NCBI GenBank assembly: GCA_026705765.1
Contig: JAPPAB010000036.1
Span: 1-59,554 of the forward strand
DNA from: Gemmatimonadota bacterium
GTDB lineage: Bacteria; Latescibacterota; UBA2968
DNA length: 59,554 nucleotides
Direction: 5' to 3'
Numbering within the stretch: the stretch's first letter is position 1; each line of letters opens with the position of its first letter. The notes under the pieces are model-generated. The model did not search any database, had not been told where the DNA came from, and was given only the letters and a program-made list of their open reading frames with translations. Of this stretch, positions 24,663-32,475 are shown in pieces. Both the position numbers and the translations under genes were made by a program.

Positions 24663-25469
24663 TTATAGGAGACCCCCCAGATCGAGCATATCGCGCGTAA
24701 TAAGCGGCTCGCCCAGAGGACGGGAGAGAAAGGGACCGTGATAATCCGAGCCACCGGAGATAAGCAGATCGTTTTGCTTGCAAAAATCAATATAGTACCT
24801 GGTCTCAGAAAGATCATTTACCGAAGGCGAATAGCACTCGATACCAGCGATGCCAAAGTCGCGTCACTGCATGAGTTGATCTCTCGACATCGGTTCGCCG
24901 CCCTGATACACATTGGGATGCGCGAGAAAAGGGAAGCCACCTGCGTCTTTGACCGTCTGAATAACGATTTCAGGCGGAGGGCATTCAACGCGCATGGTCA
25001 GGTGCTGAGTAATCGCAAAGTACCCGGGAATATCATTGATGATACCCTGGTCAATGAGGAAATTCAAGGACTTCCAGCCGCCGCGTATCGGATCATAAGT
25101 ATAGGATTCGTATTGTTCAAAATCGATGCACGCGTCTTGTTCAGCCAGCAGGCGAACCGTTTCCCGATTGAGGGCGGCGCGCTCCTCGCGATTGTATGAG
25201 AGAAGAGATTGAAGACCCGGGTGCTCAAAGTCAATGCCATAGCAAGTAATGTGATATTCGCGATCGTACAGCGTTGAAATTTCAACACCGGGGATACAGT
25301 GCATACCACGCGCTTCGGCCTCGGAAATCATGGGTTGGCTATTTTGGGTCGTATCGTGATCGGTAACCGCAAAAGTCGTGATATTATATTCGGCGAGCAA
25401 ATCGAGGAGTTCAGACCGCGTCCATGCACCATCAGAAGCGGTCGTGTGCATGTGGAGATCAATGTACAT
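24663..25469 (-). pseudogene. PHP-domain phosphoesterase gene with one in-frame TGA
   Basis: From the ATG at 25469 the frame encodes a PHP domain: MYIDLHMHTTASDG (HxH), FAVTDHDT, GVEIS and FPFLAHPNVYQGG. After residue ~201 (RDQLMQ) a TGA stops it at 24864-24866. The same frame then resumes without a shift as RDFGIAGIECYSP and runs to SGGSDYHGPFL, the conserved final PHP metal motif, ending in TAA at 24663-24665. So a single nonsense codon removes an essential part. PHP enzymes hydrolyse phosphoesters, often of nucleosides or histidinol. A sequencing error or readthrough would restore it. The gene follows a small 78-residue gene in the same direction. Confidence 0.85.
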
Positions 25470-25500
25470 TATTCCTACTTGTACCAAGTTAAGGAAGTTG

Positions 25501-25734
25501 TCAAACGAGGTTTTCAGTTGGAATCGTTCTCAAAAGATTCCCCATCACTTTTTTTGCATTAAAAATATCGATCAGATAAACCTGATTATCTTTAAATTCA
25601 ACTGTAAAACCATCCCCTTTGATCACCTGGTCAGGTATGCCTCGCATATCCCGCCGAAAAAAGAGAATATTTCCGGTTTGAGGATCGATCTTCTTGTCAA
25701 AAAGTTCGGACTTAAAGTTTAAATCCATATTCAT
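25501..25734 (-). CDS. Small protein of unknown function
   Basis: A 77-residue frame from the ATG at 25734; longer starts are possible. It has a mixed alpha/beta pattern (DPQTGNILFFRRDM, GDGFTVEFKDNQVYLIDIF) and no known motif. The ribosome site is weak. It ends 31 bases before the PHP gene on the same strand. The 112 bases between it and the 58-residue gene show nothing clear. Confidence 0.5.
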   Translation of the reverse strand: MNMDLNFKSELFDKKIDPQTGNILFFRRDMRGIPDQVIKGDGFTVEFKDNQVYLIDIFNAKKVMGNLLRTIPTENLV

Positions 25735-25861
25735 ACCAAAATGTAGCAAAATTGAAGCCTAAAAACAGCGACTTTTTCATCTATCTGTTTCATAATCGAA
25801 CACGAGCACATCATCCACAATCGGACGTTAAAAGTGACGCCGGGATTTTTAAAACAGCTTC

Positions 25862-26038
25862 TTAGACAGCAGAAGGCGTTTGGGTTGGTTTGCGCGGCGG
25901 AAATGATACCGGCTTCTGGGATAACCGGGCTTGTCGCTTTTGAATATCTTCATAAATAGCGTCAATATCGTGATTGAACTCAGCGGCGTATTTCTCACGG
26001 AGCTTTCGCGTTTCTTCCACAATTGGATCTTTCCACAT
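25862..26038 (-). CDS. 58-residue protein paired with the PIN gene (candidate antitoxin)
   Basis: A short frame starting MWKDPIVEETRKLREKYAAE, with an ATG three bases after the stop of the PIN gene. A helical N-terminal half is followed by a proline-rich tail (PVSFPPRKPTQTPSAV). Similar MWKDPIVEEVR-type small proteins are, from memory, common next to PIN genes in cyanobacteria and other phyla. The conserved pairing suggests a toxin-antitoxin or regulatory unit, but the order (toxin first) is the less usual one. Function is not shown by the sequence alone. Confidence 0.72.
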   Translation of the reverse strand: MWKDPIVEETRKLREKYAAEFNHDIDAIYEDIQKRQARLSQKPVSFPPRKPTQTPSAV

Positions 26039-26041
26039 GAT

Positions 26042-26530
26042 TCAACCCTCCATCAATTCTTGAGGCGTACAGATGATAGGCGGTTCAAAGCCTTCCTGAC
26101 GACAAATTTCTTCTATTCGTGGCCTCATAACTGCATTGGCGATGTGTGTGCAATTCCAGGTAAGCAAATATTCCATACCGTTAACCGCTGCAACTGCGAT
26201 ATGGTAGGCATCCATTTCAGCTACATCTGGAATGGGACCCTCTGAAACCAGGTTTCTGGCAAGTTCTCTGACTTCTTCGGTCACATCAAGTTTTGGTAAA
26301 GGTCCAATGGCATTCAAACGCCGCTGTGCAAGATCAGGAGTGCCACGATGCGCTTCAGAAGTAACCAGTTCGGAAACAAAAAGTTCGAAATGAGGCCGTC
26401 TTGTTTCCCACCACTCAATAGTTATACTCTGATTTGCTGCAACCCTGAGGTCGTTACTCAGACGTGCGGTCAGATAACTGATTATCGACGTTTCTATGTA
26501 AACCTTTGGCTTCACTGTTTGCCTTTTCAT
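26042..26530 (-). CDS. PIN-domain protein (VapC-like toxin candidate)
   Basis: 162 residues. The opening KPKVYIETSIISYLTAR is the first PIN strand, with Glu in the usual Asp place as is normal for this subfamily. FVSELVTSEAHRG carries the second acid, and DVAEMDAYHIAVAAVNGMEYLLTWNCTHIAN carries the third acid and the WNC/N motif. Such PIN enzymes are RNases that cut tRNA or mRNA. Three bases after its stop begins a 58-residue gene that is a probable partner. The Dabb gene ends three bases upstream of its start, so all lie in one transcript. Confidence 0.85.
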   Translation of the reverse strand: MKRQTVKPKVYIETSIISYLTARLSNDLRVAANQSITIEWWETRRPHFELFVSELVTSEAHRGTPDLAQRRLNAIGPLPKLDVTEEVRELARNLVSEGPIPDVAEMDAYHIAVAAVNGMEYLLTWNCTHIANAVMRPRIEEICRQEGFEPPIICTPQELMEG

Positions 26531-26533
26531 ATC

Positions 26534-26833
26534 TCATACATCAAACACCAGCACATCATCCACAATTGGACGTATAAAAGTCTGGCTAAGTGCCCTGTGA
26601 TCTGGATGCGGCAAATAGAAATCTCGCGCGGCCTCATCCCTAAACCGAATAATAAATCCCCAGTCATAGCCGTAATTTTTGCCCTCGGGACTATTGTTAT
26701 ACCCCGCAGTAATCTCCTCCATACCCGGAATACTCCCCTTTTCTTTTAGCGCAATCAGGCCATCGTGTAGGCCCCGGGTCTGTTCCTGTGTAACCCCATC
26801 TTTGAGCTTGAGAAGAACAATATGATCTATCAT
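26534..26833 (-). CDS. Dabb (stress-responsive A/B-barrel) domain protein
   Basis: 99 residues from the ATG at 26833. It opens with MIDHIVLLKLKDGVTQEQ and contains PGMEEITAGYNNSPEGKNYGYD and HPDHRALSQTFIRP, the standard ferredoxin-like A/B barrel motifs. These small dimers act in degradation or olivetolic-acid-type cyclisation, or have no known activity. It is downstream of the spermidine-synthase-like gene by 11 bases and upstream of the PIN gene. Substrate unknown. Confidence 0.9.
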   Translation of the reverse strand: MIDHIVLLKLKDGVTQEQTRGLHDGLIALKEKGSIPGMEEITAGYNNSPEGKNYGYDWGFIIRFRDEAARDFYLPHPDHRALSQTFIRPIVDDVLVFDV

Positions 26834-26844
26834 AAAAAATCCTT

Positions 26845-29232
26845 TCACCTTAATGCGCGTTCGCGACCCAAATGCCAAACACACCACAGAACAAGCGCGT
26901 AAGCCACGGCGGCAATATAAAAATTAACAGATATCCCAAATATAAGAGAAACAAACACAGCCAGAGCAGAACACAGCACACCCATAATCCCATTCAGTGC
27001 CCAGAACCACGGCGTATCGTCTTCATAATCAGTCTGAACCAGACGCATACCCGTCGGAAAAAACAGCCCCATAAGCATCCCAACGGGAAAAATGACCAGA
27101 ACAGACATCAGTATTTTTGTCGTCGTATCCTCCGCCATCATGTGAGACAACAAATAGTGGAGAACCGTATTGAGAGCAACAACACTCGCCGCCGTTATAA
27201 TGGGAAAAACATAAACCCACGGCTTTCGCGTAAGCGGAAGATGGTCGCTTACAAAACTGCCCACACCCGTACTTGCAATAAGCGTAAACAGCAATATACC
27301 CAGCGAATAGATCGGGTGTCCAGTAAATACGTTGAGCCGTTGAATCAGGGCAATCTCCACAAACATAAAAGCCGAACCAATAAGAAAAAAATACAGTGCC
27401 CCAAACCAGAAACCGGGTGTTTGTATCAGCATTGTGGGTCTATGCGCGAGCCACAAAGGCACGCCAATCGTCGCAACAGCGAGCACACCGAGCACAACCA
27501 AAAGCACCAGAAGCGTAGCCAGTGCTCTCAAATTACCGCTGAGAACACCCTCTTGACCTCGCAGTGCCGTATCCAGATGGCCCAGCTTCAACATATTAAA
27601 AAAATAGGGATTGTCATCCGTCGGCGGGCTGTAATCGAGTTCAGCCTGAGCTATGGCCTCTGCGAGTTGCTCTGTGGATTGGGCAGATAAAATTTGCCTC
27701 AACATGGGGTCTGTCGGCAAACCATCTGGCACATGCACAATCTGATATTGCAACGCTGCGCACACCTGTCTCAAACGACTAATATCCCCCTCACTCAGCG
27801 ACTGCCGACAAACCAGCAAAGTCGAAACATTGCCGATTGTCATAAGCGCCATATGATCAGCCGGTCTTTTGACATCCAGCCGCAAAAGCGATTCAACGCC
27901 CAGACTCAACACCCGACCGGTTTCCCCAATATGTTCGGCACTGTACCAACGCGACACCGTAAAAATACCGTCCTCTGACAGACGGCTGAGAAATGTCTGC
28001 CAGGCCTCAACAGTATAAAGCGCATTTTCAGACAGAGAAAATGCACCCGCGCCCGTTGCTGCCCAGGTATCGATCAACGCCATCTGAATAACGGAAAACC
28101 GCTCGCGACTCTGCGACAAAAAACTGCGCGCATCATCAACCACAAACGTCACGTCATCCCGGTCGGCGAGACCAGCAAACTCGCGAAACTCATTCTGGAG
28201 TAAATCGACAAAAATCGGATTGACCTCAATACCCAGAACAGCGTCGTGACCAAAAAAGAGCGCACTCTGGATATCCTTCCCCCCGCCCACACCAATAATA
28301 CAGGCTTTGCCCCGTCTATTGAGATAATACCCGACATTTGTAATATCATAACGCAGATGTTCAATATCTCCGAGCAAAGCAAACGATCTAATAGCCGTAC
28401 CCGCTGCACCGTCAATCGTCATCCCGTGAAAAAAGATATTTTTTCCTTCTGCTACGGGGCTACCACCCCAGAGTTGCGGAGGCAAATATTGCTGGCGATA
28501 GACAACAACGCGCGAAAAGGAATTCCACCGTTCTGAAATCTGTTCACTGAGTCTTTGAAACTTCTCTTTCACAAACATCGGACGAACACCATATGGGGTC
28601 TGCGCATTGAGAATCCCCAACACAAAAAACAGCAACGCGAACGCGATATAACGACGGACAGCGCGAGAGTGTGCAACACGGGCAAAACACGCGCCCGCCA
28701 GCGCGCCAATACCGCTACACCACAACATCAGACTCGGCGCATCAACTAATTCGAGACCGCCCAACACAATCAGACAACCAGCAGAAGCACCTGTTAAATC
28801 ACTGGCATAAAGCCTGCCAATCGGCGCATTGAATCGCGTCAACACAGTCGTGATAACCAGACCCGCATAATAAAACGGCCAGGCGCAGACCAGCGTCGCT
28901 ACAAAAAGCACGATCAGACTCAGAATACTCCTGTAAAACCCGATAGGCAGAACGCACAAAAGGATCAGAGACGCGGGAATAGACAGCGCAAATCCGAGAC
29001 AGGCTCGGGTAATCGCGTCATATTTGTTCTCACCGTCAAACCGACCTCTTTGCACATAGACCTGAATAGCCCCCGCAGTCATCCCCAGCATGGCAATAGA
29101 AATCGAAAAAAACGCCAGATGGTACCAGGTAATAACACTCAGCAGACGCACCAGAACAATCTGGATCGCCAGCGACGCCAAAGCGATCAAAAAAAGTCCG
29201 GAATAAGCTGCGATTGAACGTTCGTTTCTCAT
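26845..29232 (-). CDS. Multi-TM protein with a spermidine-synthase-like SAM domain
   Basis: 795 residues. An N-terminal membrane part (about 6-8 helices, residues 10-210) comes first. Then a soluble Rossmann domain carries a SAM-site motif ACIIGVGGGKDIQSALFFG and IEVNP (about 310-335), as in spermidine synthases. A C-terminal membrane part (about 6-7 helices, residues 570-795) ends the protein. Proteins with such fused membrane and SpeE-like domains are known, but their reaction is not established; the aminopropyl-transfer residues are not obvious. It starts divergently from the DUF6785-type gene across 199 bases and has a weak ribosome site. Confidence 0.8.
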   Translation of the reverse strand: MRNERSIAAYSGLFLIALASLAIQIVLVRLLSVITWYHLAFFSISIAMLGMTAGAIQVYVQRGRFDGENKYDAITRACLGFALSIPASLILLCVLPIGFYRSILSLIVLFVATLVCAWPFYYAGLVITTVLTRFNAPIGRLYASDLTGASAGCLIVLGGLELVDAPSLMLWCSGIGALAGACFARVAHSRAVRRYIAFALLFFVLGILNAQTPYGVRPMFVKEKFQRLSEQISERWNSFSRVVVYRQQYLPPQLWGGSPVAEGKNIFFHGMTIDGAAGTAIRSFALLGDIEHLRYDITNVGYYLNRRGKACIIGVGGGKDIQSALFFGHDAVLGIEVNPIFVDLLQNEFREFAGLADRDDVTFVVDDARSFLSQSRERFSVIQMALIDTWAATGAGAFSLSENALYTVEAWQTFLSRLSEDGIFTVSRWYSAEHIGETGRVLSLGVESLLRLDVKRPADHMALMTIGNVSTLLVCRQSLSEGDISRLRQVCAALQYQIVHVPDGLPTDPMLRQILSAQSTEQLAEAIAQAELDYSPPTDDNPYFFNMLKLGHLDTALRGQEGVLSGNLRALATLLVLLVVLGVLAVATIGVPLWLAHRPTMLIQTPGFWFGALYFFLIGSAFMFVEIALIQRLNVFTGHPIYSLGILLFTLIASTGVGSFVSDHLPLTRKPWVYVFPIITAASVVALNTVLHYLLSHMMAEDTTTKILMSVLVIFPVGMLMGLFFPTGMRLVQTDYEDDTPWFWALNGIMGVLCSALAVFVSLIFGISVNFYIAAVAYALVLWCVWHLGRERALR

Positions 29233-29278
29233 AAGCTAAGAAATTCATTCATACGGGGTGGCCGGGTGGGGTTCGTCT

Positions 29279-29323
29279 ATTCGCTGATTCGCTGATTCGC
29301 TGATTCGTTGATTCGTTGATTCG
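29279..29323. repeat. 8-bp tandem repeat (about 5.6 copies)
   Basis: The unit CTGATTCG repeats, with the later copies reading TTGATTCG, in the intergenic space between two divergent genes. The unit length is not a multiple of three. Such tracts vary in length by slippage and could change the promoter spacing of either gene. Confidence 0.85.
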
Positions 29324-29431
29324 TCCCCCGAAAGTACACCCATTCGGCAAAATCATCAAGCCTAATACACGCGTCCTTCATCCTCCACACTTCCCCTTGA
29401 CAGCCTCAATCCACCACCCTATATAGAAACC

Positions 29432-31378
29432 ATGGCTGAAGTCGCTCAAGAACACCGACAAAAAGACCCCACCGCACGCGCATTGACCTATAAGTCAATC
29501 ATCCTGGGACTAACCCTTGTACTCGTAGCCGCGCTCGGTGGATTTTACGCACGGCACATCTTGCACACAACGCGGCTGGCGCAAAATCACCTGTCCCTCG
29601 CCGTGGTATTTCCCTTTGCAATAACCGTCGTCTTCTTGCGACATTATCTCAAACTCAACCGGGGCGAACTGCTCGTCATCTTCTCAATGGGCCTGATCGC
29701 CTCAACCCTGCCAACGTACTTCTTGAGCCGATTAATCGCCAGCTTTTGCGTACCGTATTACCTCGCCGACCCCACAAATCGGTGGGGCGAATTTACACAC
29801 GATTACCTGCCATCCTGGGCCGTAATTGAACCCGGTCCGGCACTGACGTGGTTCTTCGAGGGCCTGCCGCGCGGCGCGCCTGTACCGTGGGAAGTGTGGA
29901 TCGGACCTTTATTCTGGTGGTTGAGCCTGCTCGCCGCACTCTGCGCCGTCTTGTTGTGTACTGCGGTAATCCTCCGCAAACAATGGATCGAATACGAGCG
30001 ACTCGACTACGCCCTCATGGAATTGCCCCTCGCAATGGTCGAGGAAGGCGATACACCATCCCGCCTGCCGCCATTCATGCGCTCGCCGCTATTCTGGATG
30101 GGCTTTTCTTTTTCGATCTTCGGAATACTATGGAACATCGTATCCTATTTTAACCCCACATTCCCCGTATTTCCCTGGCGGTTTGAAGCCATCTCCTTTG
30201 GGCGAGATTTTCAGGCAATTCGCATGAACCTCTACTGGCCCATCGTGGGATTTGCCTACTTTATCAACTTAGACATCTCATTTAGCATCTGCTTCTTCTA
30301 CCTCCTCGCGGTCATAGAAGAGGGATTATTCAACCGATTTGGCGTCATAATTTCAGAAGCAAATTTTGCTGGCACTTCCTTTGTGCCCGTGGGCTGGCAA
30401 ATGATCGGCGTGTGGTTTACTGTTGTAGGCTGGGGACTCTGGATTGCGCGGTCGCACCTGCGCGATGTATTTCGCAAAGCATTCAAAGGCGATGCAAAAA
30501 TTGATGACTCAGACGAATTGCTCTCTTATCGAGGTGCTGTCTTCGGCCTGTTGGGTGGACTGCTTTACATGTCCTGCTGGTTTTACGCCTCGGGCATGGG
30601 TCTGTGGGTCATCGCGGTATTTCTCATCGTCATGATGGTCGTCTATATCGGGATTTCCCGCATCATCGCCGAAACAGGCGTCATCACCATCCGCGCAGTC
30701 ATGGTACCGCAGACATTTATCATGTTCACATTTGGCACCACGCGACTATCCGCACAAACCATGGTCGCACTCGGCATGTCATTTGGCTGGTGTGGCGACA
30801 TGAAAACAACACTCATGCCCGCCCTGACCCACTCCGTCCGTCTATTTGACACCATTCAGCACCACAAACGGCAACTCGTCTGGGCCATATGTCTGGCAAT
30901 GGGCGTGGGCATTGTCGCATCCTGTTTGTATATCATATCCATGGGATATGAAGGCGGCGCGGGCAATTACGGATCGCAAATCTCCGGAAGCTTAGCGCGC
31001 GGACCCTGGGACTTTGTGGTCAAATACGCAAGAGACCCCATCAATCCCGACTGGCGCAAAATGGCCTTCTTCACCAGCGGCATCGCCTTTGCTGCCCTCC
31101 TGTACTTCTTGCGCTATCGCTACACCTGGTGGCCTCTGCACCCACTGGGACTGGCAACCGGACCTGCGTATCCCGTAACCCATGTAATCTTCCCAATTTT
31201 TCTCGGCTGGCTGAGCAAACTCGCGATCCTGCGTTTTGGCGGCAGCAGAACCTATCGCAGTGCCCGCCCCTTCTTCCTCGGATTGATAATGGGATACTAC
31301 GTAGGCGCGGGCATCTCGTTCTTTGTCGATATGATCTGGTTTTATGGACAAGGACACGGCGTCCCGTTTTCCGATTGA
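29432..31378 (+). CDS. DUF6785/DUF6784-type polytopic membrane protein (paralogue 1)
   Basis: 648 residues with about 13-14 membrane helices. It is a clear paralogue of the protein at 34378: ELLVIFSMGLIAS, NRWGEF, WFFEGLPRGAPVPWEVWI, EEGLFNRFGV, DDSDELLSYRGAVFGLL and WWPLHPLG near the end recur in both. The family resembles oligopeptide-transporter-like proteins in outline, but its function is not known. It lies divergent to the spermidine-synthase-like gene. A VapBC pair and a remnant separate it from the glycosyltransferase and paralogue 2. Confidence 0.82.
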   Translation: MAEVAQEHRQKDPTARALTYKSIILGLTLVLVAALGGFYARHILHTTRLAQNHLSLAVVFPFAITVVFLRHYLKLNRGELLVIFSMGLIASTLPTYFLSRLIASFCVPYYLADPTNRWGEFTHDYLPSWAVIEPGPALTWFFEGLPRGAPVPWEVWIGPLFWWLSLLAALCAVLLCTAVILRKQWIEYERLDYALMELPLAMVEEGDTPSRLPPFMRSPLFWMGFSFSIFGILWNIVSYFNPTFPVFPWRFEAISFGRDFQAIRMNLYWPIVGFAYFINLDISFSICFFYLLAVIEEGLFNRFGVIISEANFAGTSFVPVGWQMIGVWFTVVGWGLWIARSHLRDVFRKAFKGDAKIDDSDELLSYRGAVFGLLGGLLYMSCWFYASGMGLWVIAVFLIVMMVVYIGISRIIAETGVITIRAVMVPQTFIMFTFGTTRLSAQTMVALGMSFGWCGDMKTTLMPALTHSVRLFDTIQHHKRQLVWAICLAMGVGIVASCLYIISMGYEGGAGNYGSQISGSLARGPWDFVVKYARDPINPDWRKMAFFTSGIAFAALLYFLRYRYTWWPLHPLGLATGPAYPVTHVIFPIFLGWLSKLAILRFGGSRTYRSARPFFLGLIMGYYVGAGISFFVDMIWFYGQGHGVPFSD

Positions 31379-31640
31379 TGACCAGGCGTAATTTGTATTT
31401 GGATATTATGACAAAAATTTATAGACGCGATATTGCTCTGTGTGCTCAGTTTCCTTATATTGATTTAGTCTATAACAGTGGTGAAGCCCTTGACCATTAC
31501 GATTCATACGATAGAAGATCTCATTTGCATTCGGGGCGATAATTCTGAGTGGTCTGGTGTGCCGCGCCCTATCTCCTCGTGCGAAATGATTGGGAAGCCG
31601 CGTGCTATGAACTCGCACTCCAGAAGGTAAACTAGAGAAA
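31379..31640 (+). other. Probable gene remnant
   Basis: A short frame from the ATG at 31408 (opening MTKIYRRDIALCAQFPYID) ends after about 44 codons, and another frame nearby spells WCAAPYLLVRNDWEAACYELALQKVN before a stop. Both look protein-like but are broken and unlinked, so this may be debris of a gene damaged when the VapBC unit arrived. No intact gene is seen in these 270 bases. Confidence 0.35.
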
Positions 31641-31649
31641 GGTTGTGAC

Positions 31650-31877
31650 GTGAAAAATCAAGAAATTACAATTTGCGTAACGCCAGAGGCTGCTCGTGTT
31701 TATCAGTCTGCATCAGTACAAGATCGGCAAAAATTAAATGTTTTGTTAAGTCTGCAATTGAGTGGTTTGAGAAAACCGGCACGTCCAATTGAAGATATTA
31801 TGCACGAAGCCAGTGAAGAAGCGCGAAAAAATGGTTTGACGCCTGAACTATTGGAAGAACTGCTTAGTGAAAAATAA
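31650..31877 (+). CDS. VapB-like antitoxin of the PIN pair
   Basis: 75 residues from a GTG start with GAAAGG upstream. The N-terminal part (MKNQEITICVTPEAARVYQSA) is beta-then-helix, as in small ribbon-helix-helix-type antitoxins, and the C-terminus is acidic and helical (EDIMHEASEEARKNGLTPELLEELL). It overlaps the PIN toxin gene by 11 bases, a classic type II toxin-antitoxin order. The DNA-binding type cannot be fixed by eye. Confidence 0.8.
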   Translation: MKNQEITICVTPEAARVYQSASVQDRQKLNVLLSLQLSGLRKPARPIEDIMHEASEEARKNGLTPELLEELLSEK

Positions 31878-32289
31878 ATCGCGCTATGTATTCGATACGA
31901 ATGTCATTGTTAGTGCTCTTCTTTTTGCCCAATCAACATCTGGTCGTTCATTAAAAATTGCGCTGAATCAAGGTACGTTACTTCTTTCAGAGGCAGTCTC
32001 CGAAGAATTGGAAGAGGTGCTCCGAAGGGATCGTTTTGATCGCTATGTGAAAAGAGAAACACGCGAAGAATTTCTTCAATCACTCATTCAAAGCGCAACA
32101 TTTATTAAAATAATAGCGCACATAGAGATTTGTCGAGACCCCAAAGACGACCAGTATTTGGAACTGGCAGTCAACGGTAACGCGGACTGCATTATCAGCG
32201 GCGATGCTGATCTCATTGTTCTAAGTCCTTTTCGAGGAATTGACATATTGCCACCTCATGAATTTCTAATGACGCTCGATCCCAAGTAG
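31867..32289 (+). CDS. PIN-family toxin (COG1569 type, VapC-like)
   Basis: 140 residues from a GTG start inside the end of the antitoxin gene. The PIN signature is YVFDTNVIVSALLF (first Asp), SEAVSEELEEVL (Glu), CRDPKDDQYLELA (Asp) and SGDADLIVLS (last Asp). All four acidic positions are present, so the RNase site looks intact. It is followed by a terminator. It sits between two DUF6785-type paralogues as an apparently inserted stability module. Confidence 0.9.
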   Translation: MKNKSRYVFDTNVIVSALLFAQSTSGRSLKIALNQGTLLLSEAVSEELEEVLRRDRFDRYVKRETREEFLQSLIQSATFIKIIAHIEICRDPKDDQYLELAVNGNADCIISGDADLIVLSPFRGIDILPPHEFLMTLDPK

Positions 32290-32370
32290 AGCACCTACCT
32301 CACATCTCCTGTTTCAACGCTGGCAATATTGGAAGCTGGGCACTTCGCTTTGTGCCAGCACATCCCCTGA

Positions 32371-32408
32371 AAACAAGCCCTCACAAAATGTGGGGGCTTG
32401 TTTGTTTT
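32371..32408 (+). terminator. Rho-independent terminator after VapBC
   Basis: AAACAAGCCC (32371-32380) pairs with GGGCTTGTTT (32394-32403), with loop TCACAAAATGTGG, followed by GTTTTCC. It ends the toxin-antitoxin transcript. Confidence 0.8.
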
Positions 32409-32475
32409 CCCCTAACAAAAATTCCTCTCCTAATTTGGGTTGCATTCTGGTGTCGCGGATTAGATATTACAAAAC

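Noticed and set aside
24840-24870. Selenocysteine at the TGA in the PHP gene
   Set aside because: Only a 4-bp stem follows the TGA, no conserved Sec site is known in PHP enzymes, and the residue is not catalytic.
29279-29323. Possible CRISPR array
   Set aside because: The unit is 8 bp without spacers; it is a simple tandem repeat.
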